A stretch of DNA of 64,000 nt from JAGLHV01 sp023143305 [NCBI: Clostridia bacterium] (GCA_030637025.1 DAOVVV010000004.1:18775-82774); one strand, 5' to 3'; positions 1-9,213 are shown, numbered from the stretch's first letter. Numbers and translations: made by a program. Notes: generated by a model not told the origin, from the letters alone.

Positions 1-32
1 TATAAGTATGTTTAGTCACTTTCGCCCTCCTC

Positions 33-67
33 AACCTGTCCCATCTACGAGACGGGACAGGTTTTTT
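33..67 (+). terminator. Rho-independent terminator hairpin (possibly bidirectional)
   Basis: A perfect 10-bp inverted repeat (AACCTGTCCC at 33-42, GGGACAGGTT at 54-63) is followed by a T run on the plus strand. It would end a plus-strand transcript coming from left of the window. It also lies on the path of minus-strand transcripts from the riboswitch to its right. Confidence 0.7.
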
Positions 68-73
68 AAAATA

Positions 74-117
74 AAAAAACCGACTTGCTACCTGTCTTTA
101 GGTAACTAAGTCGGTTA
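74..117 (-). terminator. Terminator downstream of the c-di-GMP riboswitch
   Basis: Read on the minus strand, an AACCGACTT...AAGTCGGTT stem with a short loop is followed by seven T residues. It starts about 24 nt after the aptamer and is therefore the likely expression platform, stopping or allowing transcription into the gene that must lie left of position 1. Confidence 0.75.
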
Positions 118-138
118 TTGTTTGCTTTTATTTGCTCT

Positions 139-226
139 CTTCGGTGACCCGGCGATCATAGGAATTTTTCCCCTTCAGACCCGTAGTTTTGCGTCCCCTA
201 ATTTCTTAAGGTTTGCCTTTTCGGAT
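139..226 (-). ncRNA. Cyclic-di-GMP-I (GEMM-I) riboswitch aptamer
   Basis: On the minus strand the order of conserved blocks matches the GEMM-I class. An AAGGCAAACC block comes first, then a short hairpin, then GGGACGCAAA, then an ACGGGTCT...CCTATGATCGCC arm, and finally CCGGGTCACCGAAG, which includes the tetraloop-receptor side. The spacing between blocks is that of the family. A sigma-70-like promoter lies just upstream and a strong terminator just downstream. The controlled gene lies outside the window to the left. The class binds c-di-GMP, and two HD-GYP proteins occur elsewhere in this window, so c-di-GMP signalling is plausible here. Confidence 0.85.
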
Positions 227-249
227 TTATTATGTTCGTTACATCAACA

Positions 250-278
250 AATGTATCTCCCCTTTACTTGTTTGTCAA
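250..278 (-). promoter_or_regulatory. Sigma-70-like promoter of the riboswitch
   Basis: On the minus strand, TTGACA at 278-273 and TACATT at 255-250 are separated by exactly 17 nt. This puts the transcription start near 243, about 17-20 nt before the aptamer. Confidence 0.7.
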
Positions 279-303
279 GGGGTAAATTTTATTCTGTATA
301 AGG

Positions 304-376
304 AGTAGTTAAAATGTCACTAAGAATACTTTTGCCCCTGAAAGAATAAAAAAATCTGAGCTTTTTGTTTTTTCAT
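304..376 (+). repeat. Dispersed repeat family A, copy 1
   Basis: The core reads AGTAGTTAAAATGTCA, then CTAAGAATACTTTT, CCTGAAAGAATAAA and a T-rich tail. The same block recurs near 10401, 18234 and 22402 in the same orientation. In all four cases it lies immediately downstream of the 3' end of a minus-strand gene. Function unknown. Confidence 0.75.
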
Positions 377-429
377 CTATTGACATTTGTTATAGTATTG
401 TTCCCCATCTGTATTATTTACTTTAAAGA

Positions 430-726
430 TTATTTTTGTGCTATTTTCTTTTTCAATTGTTTGATTTCTAATTTAAGTTCCTCTATTTCTTTCCTTGTTC
501 CGATATTTACTTTTTCTAATACCTCCTCAGTTATCTTTTCAATTTGTTTTTCTAATTCTTTTTTAGTTTTCTCCCCTTTTTTAATTAACTCATTTACTAA
601 TTCTTTCCCTTCATCCTGCCCAACTTCCCCTTTTTTGATTAATTCATCCACTACTTCTTCCGCCTTTTATTTAGTCGTAATCAACGTTCCTAAACCTAAA
701 TTAAACAAATTTTTAACTGTACTCAT
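430..726 (-). pseudogene. Phasin-like coiled-coil protein interrupted by an in-frame TAA
   Basis: From an ATG at 726, preceded by a strong AGGAGG ribosome-binding site 8-9 nt upstream, the frame reads MSTVKNLFNLGLGTLITTK, then a TAA stop at 669-667. It then continues without another stop for 78 residues to the end at 430. The remainder is a charged Lys/Glu heptad-rich helix typical of PHA-granule-associated phasin-family or PhaF-like small proteins. One base change (GAA to TAA) would explain the break. Translation might restart at the ATG at 651, giving 73 residues, but no ribosome-binding site is obvious there. It is the last gene of the TetR-led operon. A sequencing error cannot be excluded. 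Confidence 0.65.
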
Positions 727-752
727 TTCGTACCCCTCCTTTCTCGTATGGA

Positions 753-950
753 CTATTTTACCAAAGACGCAACAATCATTGCTATTCCAAGCAATCCCAA
801 TAAATATCCTGATAGACAAAATAAGTTATCAGGTAAAGATAGCCATTCTTTTGACCAATTTCTTGCTTTATCGGGAATAATGGAAATGATAAATCCAATA
901 AAGATAATTAATGTTCCTATTGCTATTAGAAGAATTCTTGTTATTTCCAT
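753..950 (-). CDS. Small two-TM membrane protein, unknown function
   Basis: This 65-residue protein has two hydrophobic segments (about residues 5-26 and 43-62) joined by a short polar loop containing a WSKEW motif. It lies 7 bp beyond the stop of the upstream barrel gene and just before the phasin-like gene, in the same orientation, so it is probably co-transcribed with both. I recognise no family. The good spacing and the clean two-helix pattern argue that it is real. Confidence 0.6.
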   Translation of the reverse strand: MEITRILLIAIGTLIIFIGFIISIIPDKARNWSKEWLSLPDNLFCLSGYLLGLLGIAMIVASLVK

Positions 951-956
951 CGGTTT

Positions 957-2297
957 TTAAAAACTGTATTTGAATTTTAGATATATCTCATCGTTATTTT
1001 TTACTTTCCCGAAATTAGTAGTATCTTTCCCATCAATTAAATACGCTCCCAGGGTTATCTCCGTATTGTCTACGGGATAATAATTTACTTCAGGGAAAAG
1101 TATAGTTGCCAGATTATTTTCTATCTTGTCCCAATCTTTAATTTCTACACCGAAACTTAATTTAGCTTTTAACTCATCATTAAAAAATTTCTTTTCGATT
1201 CCAGCCATTAAGTAATCTTCTAAATTATCTTTACCTCTCTCATGAATAAATCCATGAAGAAATTGGCTGTTGATGTAAAAACCATTTTTGAAGGTATAAT
1301 CCCAACCGAAAACATACTTGAAATAAACTTCGTCCTCTAAGGCGATAGAGGTTTGTGTATCGACTCCCAGCGTAGATGTTTCCATTTTTACTTTTTCGGG
1401 GATAAAACATGCTCCCTCAGTCCAGATACCGATATCGCCAATTGCCCCTGCAAGGTCAACTCCAATTACATGCATCTTTGGATAAATCATTTCGGTTCTT
1501 ATATCTACTGTTGTAGATGTAATAGGGGTTATTTCCACTTTGTTAATCAAAGGTAAATCATCCCTTCCATAAAAATAGCTGACGGATAAATCGTTGTTTA
1601 ATAAATTCCCGGCTATTTTTACAGCGAGCATTGAGCTTTCTTCCGGATTATCCTCCGGTAAAATTACTGAATCAGTAAAATTGCGTAAGGTTATCCCCTC
1701 GGGAAAAGAAATAGGTGAGGAAAGTGCCGACGACCACTCGCTGGAAGGAAGTACTGCCGGAGTAAAAAGGGGAATATATACCCCGGTAAAGGTATAACCT
1801 CCTAAATAGTAGGTCAGTTTCATAGAGTTGGTACTTAATTTTCGTCCAAAATCCATTATGTCTTCCAGATCATCAGGATTGAGATTATCTGTAGGATTGA
1901 GTTTGTCGGCTGTTCCCCATGCAATTCTTTGTCTACCGACCCGTAATTCCAGATTATTAGTAAATAACTTGTAAAAATCGATATAGGCTTCTCTAAATTC
2001 AATTGTCCAGGGACTAATTTTTTCTTTCCCTTTTTCCTGTAAATCAGATGATTGGGATACAGTAGGAAAGCCTACTCCTCTCAACCAAATTTCACTATAA
2101 AAATGTGCTCCGGAAATATCCGAATCAAGTTTTAATGCCAAACGATTATCGTTCCAGGTAAACTTGTTATACTCTTCTTCCAGCCTTAATCTGTTATCAG
2201 TAAGAACATAACCACTTAAATTTACTTCAGCAAAAGAGACTCTGGAAGTTAATAGTAAAAAACCTGAAATTATCAAGAAAAATATAAATTTACGCAT
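957..2297 (-). CDS. DUF1302-like outer-membrane beta-barrel protein
   Basis: This 446-residue protein has an N-terminal signal peptide (about 1-23, ending SFA) and then alternating amphipathic strands ending in a C-terminal aromatic residue (YLKFKYSF), as in outer-membrane barrels. The segment around residues 115-145, with GRQRIAWGTADKLNPTDNLN, is the signature stretch of the DUF1302 family. Genes of this family are commonly found beside RND/MMPL exporters and LolA-like proteins, exactly as here, where the LolA-like gene ends 29 bp upstream. It probably supplies the outer-membrane end of a lipid or hydrophobic-compound pathway. The substrate is unknown. Confidence 0.8.
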   Translation of the reverse strand: MRKFIFFLIISGFLLLTSRVSFAEVNLSGYVLTDNRLRLEEEYNKFTWNDNRLALKLDSDISGAHFYSEIWLRGVGFPTVSQSSDLQEKGKEKISPWTIEFREAYIDFYKLFTNNLELRVGRQRIAWGTADKLNPTDNLNPDDLEDIMDFGRKLSTNSMKLTYYLGGYTFTGVYIPLFTPAVLPSSEWSSALSSPISFPEGITLRNFTDSVILPEDNPEESSMLAVKIAGNLLNNDLSVSYFYGRDDLPLINKVEITPITSTTVDIRTEMIYPKMHVIGVDLAGAIGDIGIWTEGACFIPEKVKMETSTLGVDTQTSIALEDEVYFKYVFGWDYTFKNGFYINSQFLHGFIHERGKDNLEDYLMAGIEKKFFNDELKAKLSFGVEIKDWDKIENNLATILFPEVNYYPVDNTEITLGAYLIDGKDTTNFGKVKNNDEIYLKFKYSF

Positions 2298-2326
2298 TGT
2301 ACAATTATCCTCCCTTATTCACTTTT

Positions 2327-3166
2327 TTACTTCCGCTTAAGATAACGTTGAGAAAATAATTCGTCCTTTAGACCCTGATCAAATTTAACTTCACTAATAA
2401 GCATTTTAGTTTTGTGTACTTTTTTAAGGTCACTCATTTCTGTCTCTTTAGAAATCCAATATTTTGCTTCTTTTACTATTTTTCGTCTTTCCATTACTTT
2501 CCAGAGTTTTCCCTCCTGGGAATAATGTTCAATCCTGGCTGGATAAAAATTGTCTTTTCTTACCCACATTACCAATTTAGAATAGTCCTTTTTGATTCCT
2601 TTTTTAGGTTTGAGTTCAAGAAGATAATGCTCACATTTTTTGCTTTCCAATTCCTTTTCTTTTTCAGCAGAAACTGACACTATTTCTTTCTTGCTTTCCG
2701 TTAATAATCCCGGCACCCATTCATCAGCATAATTGATAGAAGCCATATCATCGTAGGTAAAATCAGTACCTGCAAAACTGGTATTTTTCACATGAGAAGC
2801 AATTCTTCTTATTTTTTTGAAAGCAGGCAGGTAGAGATACATCATATCATTGGGTAAATCTAAGAATGACAGGCCCTTCACATCCGCCGGTGAAAGAAAT
2901 TTAATCATTCTTTTTTCACTACCTTTCTGCAACATCTTGGCTTCTCTCTTTTTTTCTTTTCCTTTCTTATCAATAAGAATCATTTCCATTATAATTTCTT
3001 GATCCTTCGGTGCATTGGCAACATTATCAGATTTTTTTAGAATTTCAAGAGCGGTAAATTCTTTTTTTCGTGCTTCTGACTTTTTTTCCTGAGCTAAAGA
3101 GGGAACAATCATTACTAAGGCTAAAACCCATACTTCTATCATCATAAAGAATTTTTTTGCTTTCAT
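2327..3166 (-). CDS. LolA-like outer-membrane lipoprotein-sorting protein
   Basis: This 279-residue protein has a signal peptide (about 1-25, ending SLA before QEKK) followed by a LolA/LolB-like fold. Family hallmarks are visible in the middle: KRMIKFLSPADVKGLSFL, then a DMMYLYLPAFKKIRRI segment and an SFAGTDFTYDD motif. Proteins of this kind are periplasmic carriers paired with MMPL/RND permeases. Here the RND gene ends 40 bp upstream on the same strand. It is likely to carry a lipid or lipoprotein from the exporter to the barrel encoded next. Its difference from housekeeping LolA suggests a dedicated role in this operon. Confidence 0.8.
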   Translation of the reverse strand: MKAKKFFMMIEVWVLALVMIVPSLAQEKKSEARKKEFTALEILKKSDNVANAPKDQEIIMEMILIDKKGKEKKREAKMLQKGSEKRMIKFLSPADVKGLSFLDLPNDMMYLYLPAFKKIRRIASHVKNTSFAGTDFTYDDMASINYADEWVPGLLTESKKEIVSVSAEKEKELESKKCEHYLLELKPKKGIKKDYSKLVMWVRKDNFYPARIEHYSQEGKLWKVMERRKIVKEAKYWISKETEMSDLKKVHKTKMLISEVKFDQGLKDELFSQRYLKRK

Positions 3167-3206
3167 TTTTGAATCCTCCTTTTTATCTACCTCTTTTTAT
3201 TAATAA

Positions 3207-6200
3207 TTAAATTTTGTTATTGGTAACTTTTTTCACCCCCTCTCTCATCCCTCTTTTGATTTTTCCCTTCACATTAGAGATTAAGTTCTTGGTTAACCGA
3301 TCAAAGTTACCAATGAATCCGGCCTTAGTTAATAAAATTAATGCAGGTAACAGAGTAATTGAACTCAAAGCACTAATAATCATAGTTAAAGCAATTAAAT
3401 AACCAAACCTTTGCATAGGAACGATATTTCCCAAAACTAATACCAGAAAACCCATCATTACTGAAAGAGCATTGATGATAATAGCTTTCCCCGTAGTTTC
3501 TAAAGTTTTATCCAAAGCTTCTAATTCACTCTTTCCTTTGGCAAATTCAACTTTAAACCGGGAAATAAAATGGATTGAATAATCAATTCCAATTCCTACA
3601 GCTACACTACTAATTAAAACGGTAACTATATCCAGCGGTATATTAAAAATCGACATTACGGTAAAATTGAAGAGAATCGTAAAGATAATCGGAGATATTG
3701 AAATCAATCCACCAACCAAAGACTTCAACCGAAAGGCAAGAAGAATAAAAACTAAGAAAATAGCAATGGAAAGACTGAAAACTTGACTTTGTATTATTTT
3801 CCGATCAATATCCATATAAATTATCGGCATTCCTGTTTGTGCAATAGTTAATTTAACCTTATTCCCAATAGGGTCATTCGTATCGTTGGAAAATTTACTA
3901 TATTTTGAACTTGCCAGAGCAAACCAATCCTCATTTATTTCCCAGATATCGTCTCGTAAATCTTTCAAAAATTCTTCATTTCCCCTTAAACTCCGTGGAA
4001 AAAGCGGCTTTAATTCATCCATAAGTTGATTAACCCTTACCCACCTTTTCTCCTCATTTATAATTGCAATAATTGAAGAAGCCGTATATTCCAGAATTTC
4101 CGGTTCTTCAATGTAAAGTATTTCCGGAACATTTTTTCTTAAAATGGCAATAATATCCTTTTCTCCGGGAGTATTCACCTGTAACTTTTTAGCAATACCA
4201 CTAATAATTATTGTAATACCCTGCTTTGATTTTATCTGGATATCTGCTTCCTCAGAATGGAAGTAGTTACTGATTTTCGTTTCTATAATCTTTATAAATT
4301 CCTTATCAAATCCTTTCTTCTCAACTAAAATACTTGCGGTAATTATTTTCTTTAAATTATCATAAATGATTACGTTTTTACTTCCCACTTTTGAAGAAAT
4401 AGGGGGTCTTTTTTGTATATCCCACTTTATTTTGGATAAGATTTGTTCTACCCGCTGTTTTTTCAATTCCTCAGCCAATTTATCAGAAGCCAGAGAAATT
4501 TTGATTTTAACCGAATCAATATTAAGTTTTTCTTCCAAATAGTTATTAACTGCTTTTACTAAAACATCCATCTCCTTTGTCTCTACCGTTCCCATTTTAG
4601 CCTGAATTAGACCTTCAGTAGCTTCACTATTTATCAATTGATCCAGAACCTCCTGCCCCTCAATAAAAAACCAAAGATTTGCTACCTCTTCTTTAGTTTC
4701 AGGAATAGTAGAATGTCCATTCATCACCCAATTCATTTCACAAATCAGGTCGGCAATTGACTGGGGGTCATTAACATGGGGCTGAGCATCTAAAAACTTC
4801 TCCAGTTTTACCATTTCCTTTAAAACGAAAGGATCTTTCAAATCCCCGTTGACTAATAGTTGAATAGGAATAGAACCACCCAACTTATTTTCCATCATTT
4901 CCTCAGCTTGCCTAATTTCACTATTCTTTTTGAAGTAATCAATCATATTGATATTTCGATTTAAATGTGGAACAACAAGAAAACTTATTATCATCAATAC
5001 AGCACATCCACCAACGATAAGTTTTTCTTTTCTGAGTACAAATTTTCCTAATTTATCCATAATCCTTGTTGTCCAACCGTCTTCTACCCCCTGATGATTT
5101 AACTTAATTTTTCTAACTTTCAACAGGGAAAGAACTGCCGGTAAAAAAGTTACCGAAACAATCATAGCAAAGAACACCCCGACAGCAGTAAAAAGACCAA
5201 AATCCTTGATCAAACCTAAAGGAGAAGATAAAAAGGCCAGGAACCCAATCAACGTAGTAATCCCGGCCAATAATATGGGAATACCTACTTCACTTAGGGC
5301 GTCTTTTATCCCCTGTATTTTATCGTCTCCCTTACAAATATCTTCGTTATATTTAGAAAGCATATGAATTCCATAGGCACTGCCAATAGCAACGAGTAAA
5401 ACGGGCACGGCATCTGAGGCAATAGTAAGAGGAATTTTTAATAAACTCATTATTCCTACTGTCCAAATTGTGCTCATCAAGACACAGGACAAAGGTAAAA
5501 ATATCCCCCGTAAACTCTTAAAACTAAAATAAAGTATTAGCATCACCAGGATAACAACCATCGGGGTAAGTTTTATTAAATCAGCCTGAATTATATCAGT
5601 TAAGAAAATCATCTGAAATGGTATACCACCGTAATATATCTTTTCTTTTCCCGATGTATTCTGAACTATCTTTTTCATTTGTTGGGCAACAGCTATTTTA
5701 TCAATATCTTCTTTTAAACGGGCAATAATTACTGTGATTTTACTATCAGCAGAAACCAGACTCCCCCGATACATATCTTTGGAAAGAGTATATTCTTTTA
5801 TTTTTTTGATTTTTTCAAAATCCTGAGGAATATCATCTTTGTCAATAAGTTTTCCAACTTCCAAACCACCCTCAATTTTCTTAATATCCAGAATATCAGT
5901 CAAGCTCATCACCTGGGAAATTTCATCCATATTCTTAAACTTTTGGGTAATTTGATTAACTCTATTGAGTGTTTCATAGTTAAAAATATCTTCTTTTTCC
6001 AGGGCAACTACAGCCAGGGAATTACCTCCAAATTTATCTCCAACCTCATTAAAAAGTACTACCAGCGGATCATTCTGAGGCAAATAACTCAAAATATCAC
6101 TGTTGATTTTGATGTCTTTTAGATGATAGCCTAAAAAAAAGGTAACACCTACGGTTAGCAAAATAATTATTATGCGGAACTTAAGAACAAACTCAGCAAA

Positions 6201-6209
6201 TTTTCGCAT
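3207..6209 (-). CDS. RND/MMPL-family efflux permease
   Basis: This 1000-residue inner-membrane transporter has the duplicated RND layout. It has one N-terminal TM helix (about 11-30), a large periplasmic loop, a TM bundle at about 205-365, TM7 near 400, a second very large loop (about 420-820) and a second bundle (about 825-985). Motifs such as SDAVPVLLVAIGSAYGIH and SSVAVGIGIDYSIHFISR are the sterol-sensing-like TM4/TM10 segments of the MMPL/HpnN branch. The second loop is longer than in many relatives. It lies between patatin and the LolA-like gene and probably moves a lipid out of the inner membrane using the proton gradient. The substrate is not deducible. Confidence 0.88.
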   Translation of the reverse strand: MRKFAEFVLKFRIIIILLTVGVTFFLGYHLKDIKINSDILSYLPQNDPLVVLFNEVGDKFGGNSLAVVALEKEDIFNYETLNRVNQITQKFKNMDEISQVMSLTDILDIKKIEGGLEVGKLIDKDDIPQDFEKIKKIKEYTLSKDMYRGSLVSADSKITVIIARLKEDIDKIAVAQQMKKIVQNTSGKEKIYYGGIPFQMIFLTDIIQADLIKLTPMVVILVMLILYFSFKSLRGIFLPLSCVLMSTIWTVGIMSLLKIPLTIASDAVPVLLVAIGSAYGIHMLSKYNEDICKGDDKIQGIKDALSEVGIPILLAGITTLIGFLAFLSSPLGLIKDFGLFTAVGVFFAMIVSVTFLPAVLSLLKVRKIKLNHQGVEDGWTTRIMDKLGKFVLRKEKLIVGGCAVLMIISFLVVPHLNRNINMIDYFKKNSEIRQAEEMMENKLGGSIPIQLLVNGDLKDPFVLKEMVKLEKFLDAQPHVNDPQSIADLICEMNWVMNGHSTIPETKEEVANLWFFIEGQEVLDQLINSEATEGLIQAKMGTVETKEMDVLVKAVNNYLEEKLNIDSVKIKISLASDKLAEELKKQRVEQILSKIKWDIQKRPPISSKVGSKNVIIYDNLKKIITASILVEKKGFDKEFIKIIETKISNYFHSEEADIQIKSKQGITIIISGIAKKLQVNTPGEKDIIAILRKNVPEILYIEEPEILEYTASSIIAIINEEKRWVRVNQLMDELKPLFPRSLRGNEEFLKDLRDDIWEINEDWFALASSKYSKFSNDTNDPIGNKVKLTIAQTGMPIIYMDIDRKIIQSQVFSLSIAIFLVFILLAFRLKSLVGGLISISPIIFTILFNFTVMSIFNIPLDIVTVLISSVAVGIGIDYSIHFISRFKVEFAKGKSELEALDKTLETTGKAIIINALSVMMGFLVLVLGNIVPMQRFGYLIALTMIISALSSITLLPALILLTKAGFIGNFDRLTKNLISNVKGKIKRGMREGVKKVTNNKI

Positions 6210-6224
6210 ATTTTTTCTCCTCTT

Positions 6225-7223
6225 TTAATTTAGTTTTTTTCTTCGGTAAATTTCCTTTATCAATGCTAAGTTAGATAACGTTGCTAATTCACCGGCTCGA
6301 ATACATTCCTCTGCACGATTAAATTCCGTAAATTTAACTTGTCCGACTTGCGGGTTAATAAGTATATCTACTTTCCCTCCTCTTAACGAGGATTCCACCA
6401 TTTTCTCTTCCGCTATTTTTATTGCCTGGTATAGTACAGTAATAATATTGGGTAGTGATTTATCTTCCCCTTTTTGAAATCGTTTAACAATCTGTTTCCA
6501 CTTCTCACTGCTTATCAGTTTCTCTTTTAATAGTTTATCAAATTTAGTTTTGATCACTGCAAGGTCTAATCCGGACAAACGAGATTCATTATGTTTGATG
6601 GATTTATTTTTCTTTGCTAAAACAGAAGCGGGTAATAGAAGTTTTTTAGAAGGTTTTTTTCTCTTCGGACCGGAAATAACATTAACCGCAATAATAATAT
6701 CTGCTCCCATTTTTTTCACTACACTTATTGGAATAGGATTAACCAATCCTCCATCGACTAAAATTTTCCCCCCATTCCTGACCGGAGTAAAAATCCCCGG
6801 GATTGAAGCACTGGCCCGGATTGCTTCTACTATCAACCCTTGCTGAATAATTACTTCCTCTCCTGTTTCAATATCTGTAGCCACAGCAGCAAAAGGTATT
6901 TTGAGTTCCTCAATCTTTTTATTCTTTACCAGGGTTTTGATGAAAATTTTCACTTTTTTCCCATTGATAAATCCTGACCTGGGAATAACAAAATCCATTA
7001 ACCGGCCTAACCTTTTCCAGTCCACTTCCATCGCTATTCTTTCCATCTCATCCACAGACATTCCTACGGCATAGGCTCCACCAACTAATGCCCCTATACT
7101 CGTTCCCGCAATTAAATCAATAGGGATTTTATTTTCTTCCAAAACTTTTAATACACCGATATGAGCTAAACCCCGTGCCGCTCCGCTTCCCAGGGCTAAA
7201 CCTATTTTTAATTTTTTCTTCAC
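6225..7223 (-). CDS. Patatin-like phospholipase (RssA/YlbK type)
   Basis: This 332-residue protein carries the patatin elements. These are an oxyanion-hole segment GSGAARGLAHIG near residues 12-23, the nucleophile elbow GTSIG with Ser42, and the DGG motif with Asp157. The start is GTG, chosen because a strong AGGAGG lies 9 nt upstream. It has no signal peptide, so it acts in the cytoplasm or at the inner membrane, presumably hydrolysing acyl-lipids. The C-terminal third (about 180-332) is Lys-rich and less conserved. It lies 15 bp before the RND exporter gene, so the two are likely co-expressed. Confidence 0.85.
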   Translation of the reverse strand: MKKKLKIGLALGSGAARGLAHIGVLKVLEENKIPIDLIAGTSIGALVGGAYAVGMSVDEMERIAMEVDWKRLGRLMDFVIPRSGFINGKKVKIFIKTLVKNKKIEELKIPFAAVATDIETGEEVIIQQGLIVEAIRASASIPGIFTPVRNGGKILVDGGLVNPIPISVVKKMGADIIIAVNVISGPKRKKPSKKLLLPASVLAKKNKSIKHNESRLSGLDLAVIKTKFDKLLKEKLISSEKWKQIVKRFQKGEDKSLPNIITVLYQAIKIAEEKMVESSLRGGKVDILINPQVGQVKFTEFNRAEECIRAGELATLSNLALIKEIYRRKKLN

Positions 7224-7376
7224 TTTCTATAACCTCCTGGACATTTATATTAGTCCCATTCTAACAGGATTCGAAAAGAACTTCTCTGTTTTCTCTTTAG
7301 TTAGTACTATTACTCCTAAACCAGCTGGCAAAATATTGATGGTAAAATCAGTAACTTTGTCCTTTATCTCTTCTAC

Positions 7377-8024
7377 TTAAAAAGTGAAATATTTTATTAA
7401 GTATTTTAACGCTATCGCAGAAATTAGTGGTAACCATAAGTTATCGTAGGGGAATAATAACTCGATTGTAGTTGCTACCATTGCTCCAAACAAAGCAATC
7501 TTATAGTTAAAGAAAATAATTCCAATCAAAAAACAAACCAAGAAACAAACTAAACTTCCTTCAAAAGTTTTTCTCATCAATCTTATTTTCCCAAATTTTT
7601 GACCAATAATAGCAGCCATGCTATCACCGAATACTTGATATAATAGAGCAACTAATACAATTGATCTTTGGGTAAAAAGAAGCATAGTAAAAAAAGCACC
7701 AGCAAAGGTAAAAGGAAGTACAGAAGGTTGTCTAATTTCTTCTTTGCGGTATGATCCTTGAACGAAAAAATTTCTTAACCACCATTTATTTATTTTAGGA
7801 AAAAACAATCGTAAAAATTCAAAAACTACTATCAATAAAAGTAGAATACCCATAACCAAAATAACAAGATTCCGAGGGAAAAAATAATAGCTGACAATGT
7901 AAAATATACTACAGAAATGAAACCCTTTGCGTTTTAGTTCCTTTTTTTGGTATACAGACATATCTTGATAGTTCTTTATTAGCCAATTCCGAATAATATA
8001 GTTTTTTTTCCCTGTATTCATCAT
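7377..8024 (-). CDS. Dolichol/phytol-kinase-like integral membrane protein (CTP-dependent lipid kinase family)
   Basis: This 215-residue protein has six or more TM helices. An ELKRKGFHF segment lies near the N-terminus, and a VFGDSMAAIIGQKFG motif is followed by KTFEGSLVCF. These are the hallmarks of the polyprenol/diacylglycerol kinase and CTP-transferase-like family (Sec59, Dgk1, VTE5). It probably phosphorylates a membrane alcohol or diacylglycerol. It is separated by 7 bp from the GNAT gene upstream. The 150 bp after it, before the patatin gene, shows no strong terminator. Confidence 0.75.
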   Translation of the reverse strand: MMNTGKKNYIIRNWLIKNYQDMSVYQKKELKRKGFHFCSIFYIVSYYFFPRNLVILVMGILLLLIVVFEFLRLFFPKINKWWLRNFFVQGSYRKEEIRQPSVLPFTFAGAFFTMLLFTQRSIVLVALLYQVFGDSMAAIIGQKFGKIRLMRKTFEGSLVCFLVCFLIGIIFFNYKIALFGAMVATTIELLFPYDNLWLPLISAIALKYLIKYFTF

Positions 8025-8031
8025 TATTTAT

Positions 8032-9150
8032 TCAAATCTCCATCTCATAAATTCTATATTTCTTATAAATTTCCCCTCCGATAGCCGTATCAAATTGATT
8101 GATTAAATCATTATCCTCCAAATTCCAACCTAACTCACACCATTTATATCCTAATTTAATTATATTCTTTTCTGTTTCATAAGATAAAACAGCAATAATC
8201 CCTGCATTCCGGTATTCTTTTTTTACTCCACCAAGGATTGAACGAACTCCGTCTATTTTTCTCTTATAATATAAAAATTTCAATATCCCAATCAATCCTA
8301 ATTTGCCATTTAATTTTTTCAATACCTGATTAAAGTCCGGAACGGTAACACTCACCCCCACAGGTTTACCCTCTATTTCAGCAAAGAGAACCAAATCAGG
8401 AATGGCAATTTGCTTAATATTTTCTGCAGTCAAATCCATTTCACCCTCTGTCATTGGAACAAAACCCCAATTTTTTTCCCAGGCAGAGTTATAAATATCT
8501 TTAATAAATTGAATATCTCTTTTATAATTTTTCATATCAAAAGGCCGTACTTTCACCCTTGTTTTTTTCTTTATTCTCTCTACGAGTTTTTCAATGCGTT
8601 TAGCAATACCATCTTCTATCTTTTTGAGTAGAGCATATAAATCTTTTGCTTTCCGAAAACCATATCTCTCCATAAATTCAAGATAATAGGGTTGGGTATA
8701 AGACATCATTATTGTTGGCGATTTATCAAACCCTTCAAGAAGAAATGCACATTCTTCGTTCATGCTGGGATTTACAGGACCCCTTAAAGTTTTCATCCCC
8801 TCCCTTTGGCACCATCTTTTGGCAGTATTCAATAAAACTTCAGCAACAGAATAATCCTCAATACATTCAAAAAAACCGAAGAACCCGGTTTTCTCCTGGT
8901 GAAAGTTATTATGATTTTGATCAAAAATAGCAGCAATTCTCCCCACAACCTCCCCATGCCTTTCAGCCAAGAATAATTCTCTCTTTGCATGCCTCCAAAA
9001 GGGATGTTTTTCAGGATCAATTAAATTTTTAGTTTCCTTCATTAATGGTGGAACCCAATAAGAATTGTCTCGGTAAACTTTCCAGGGAAATTTTAAAAAT
9101 TTTTTTAAATCTTTTTTACTTTCAACAATCTTAACATCTATCCCGTTCAT
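8032..9150 (-). CDS. GNAT-like N-acyltransferase family protein
   Basis: This 372-residue protein belongs to a conserved bacterial family annotated as GNAT or YghO-like. The N-terminal part has FPWKVYRDNSYWVPPL, and the middle has a LRGPVNPSMNEECAFLLEGF segment. The C-terminal part has a GVSVTVPDFNQVL stretch and an AVLSYETEKNIIKLGY helix of GNAT type. Substrate unknown. Its position between an acyl carrier protein and a lipid-kinase-like gene suggests acyl transfer from ACP to a lipid precursor, which is inference. It ends 7 bp before the next gene. Confidence 0.75.
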   Translation of the reverse strand: MNGIDVKIVESKKDLKKFLKFPWKVYRDNSYWVPPLMKETKNLIDPEKHPFWRHAKRELFLAERHGEVVGRIAAIFDQNHNNFHQEKTGFFGFFECIEDYSVAEVLLNTAKRWCQREGMKTLRGPVNPSMNEECAFLLEGFDKSPTIMMSYTQPYYLEFMERYGFRKAKDLYALLKKIEDGIAKRIEKLVERIKKKTRVKVRPFDMKNYKRDIQFIKDIYNSAWEKNWGFVPMTEGEMDLTAENIKQIAIPDLVLFAEIEGKPVGVSVTVPDFNQVLKKLNGKLGLIGILKFLYYKRKIDGVRSILGGVKKEYRNAGIIAVLSYETEKNIIKLGYKWCELGWNLEDNDLINQFDTAIGGEIYKKYRIYEMEI

Positions 9151-9213
9151 TTTTCTCTCCTTGTCACCCTTACACCCCAGGCCTGTTCAAAAAATATGTA
9201 ACTACAATTTTTA

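Noticed and set aside
667-669. TAA read as a sense codon (stop reassignment)
   Set aside because: TAA ends many normal genes in this window (for example the TPR gene at 17500), so reassignment is not credible; a mutation or sequencing error is simpler.
365-880. A 171-codon plus-strand open frame across the phasin-like and two-TM genes
   Set aside because: It is antisense to a better-supported minus-strand frame with ribosome-binding sites, and its composition is the low-complexity shadow of an AT-rich coding strand.
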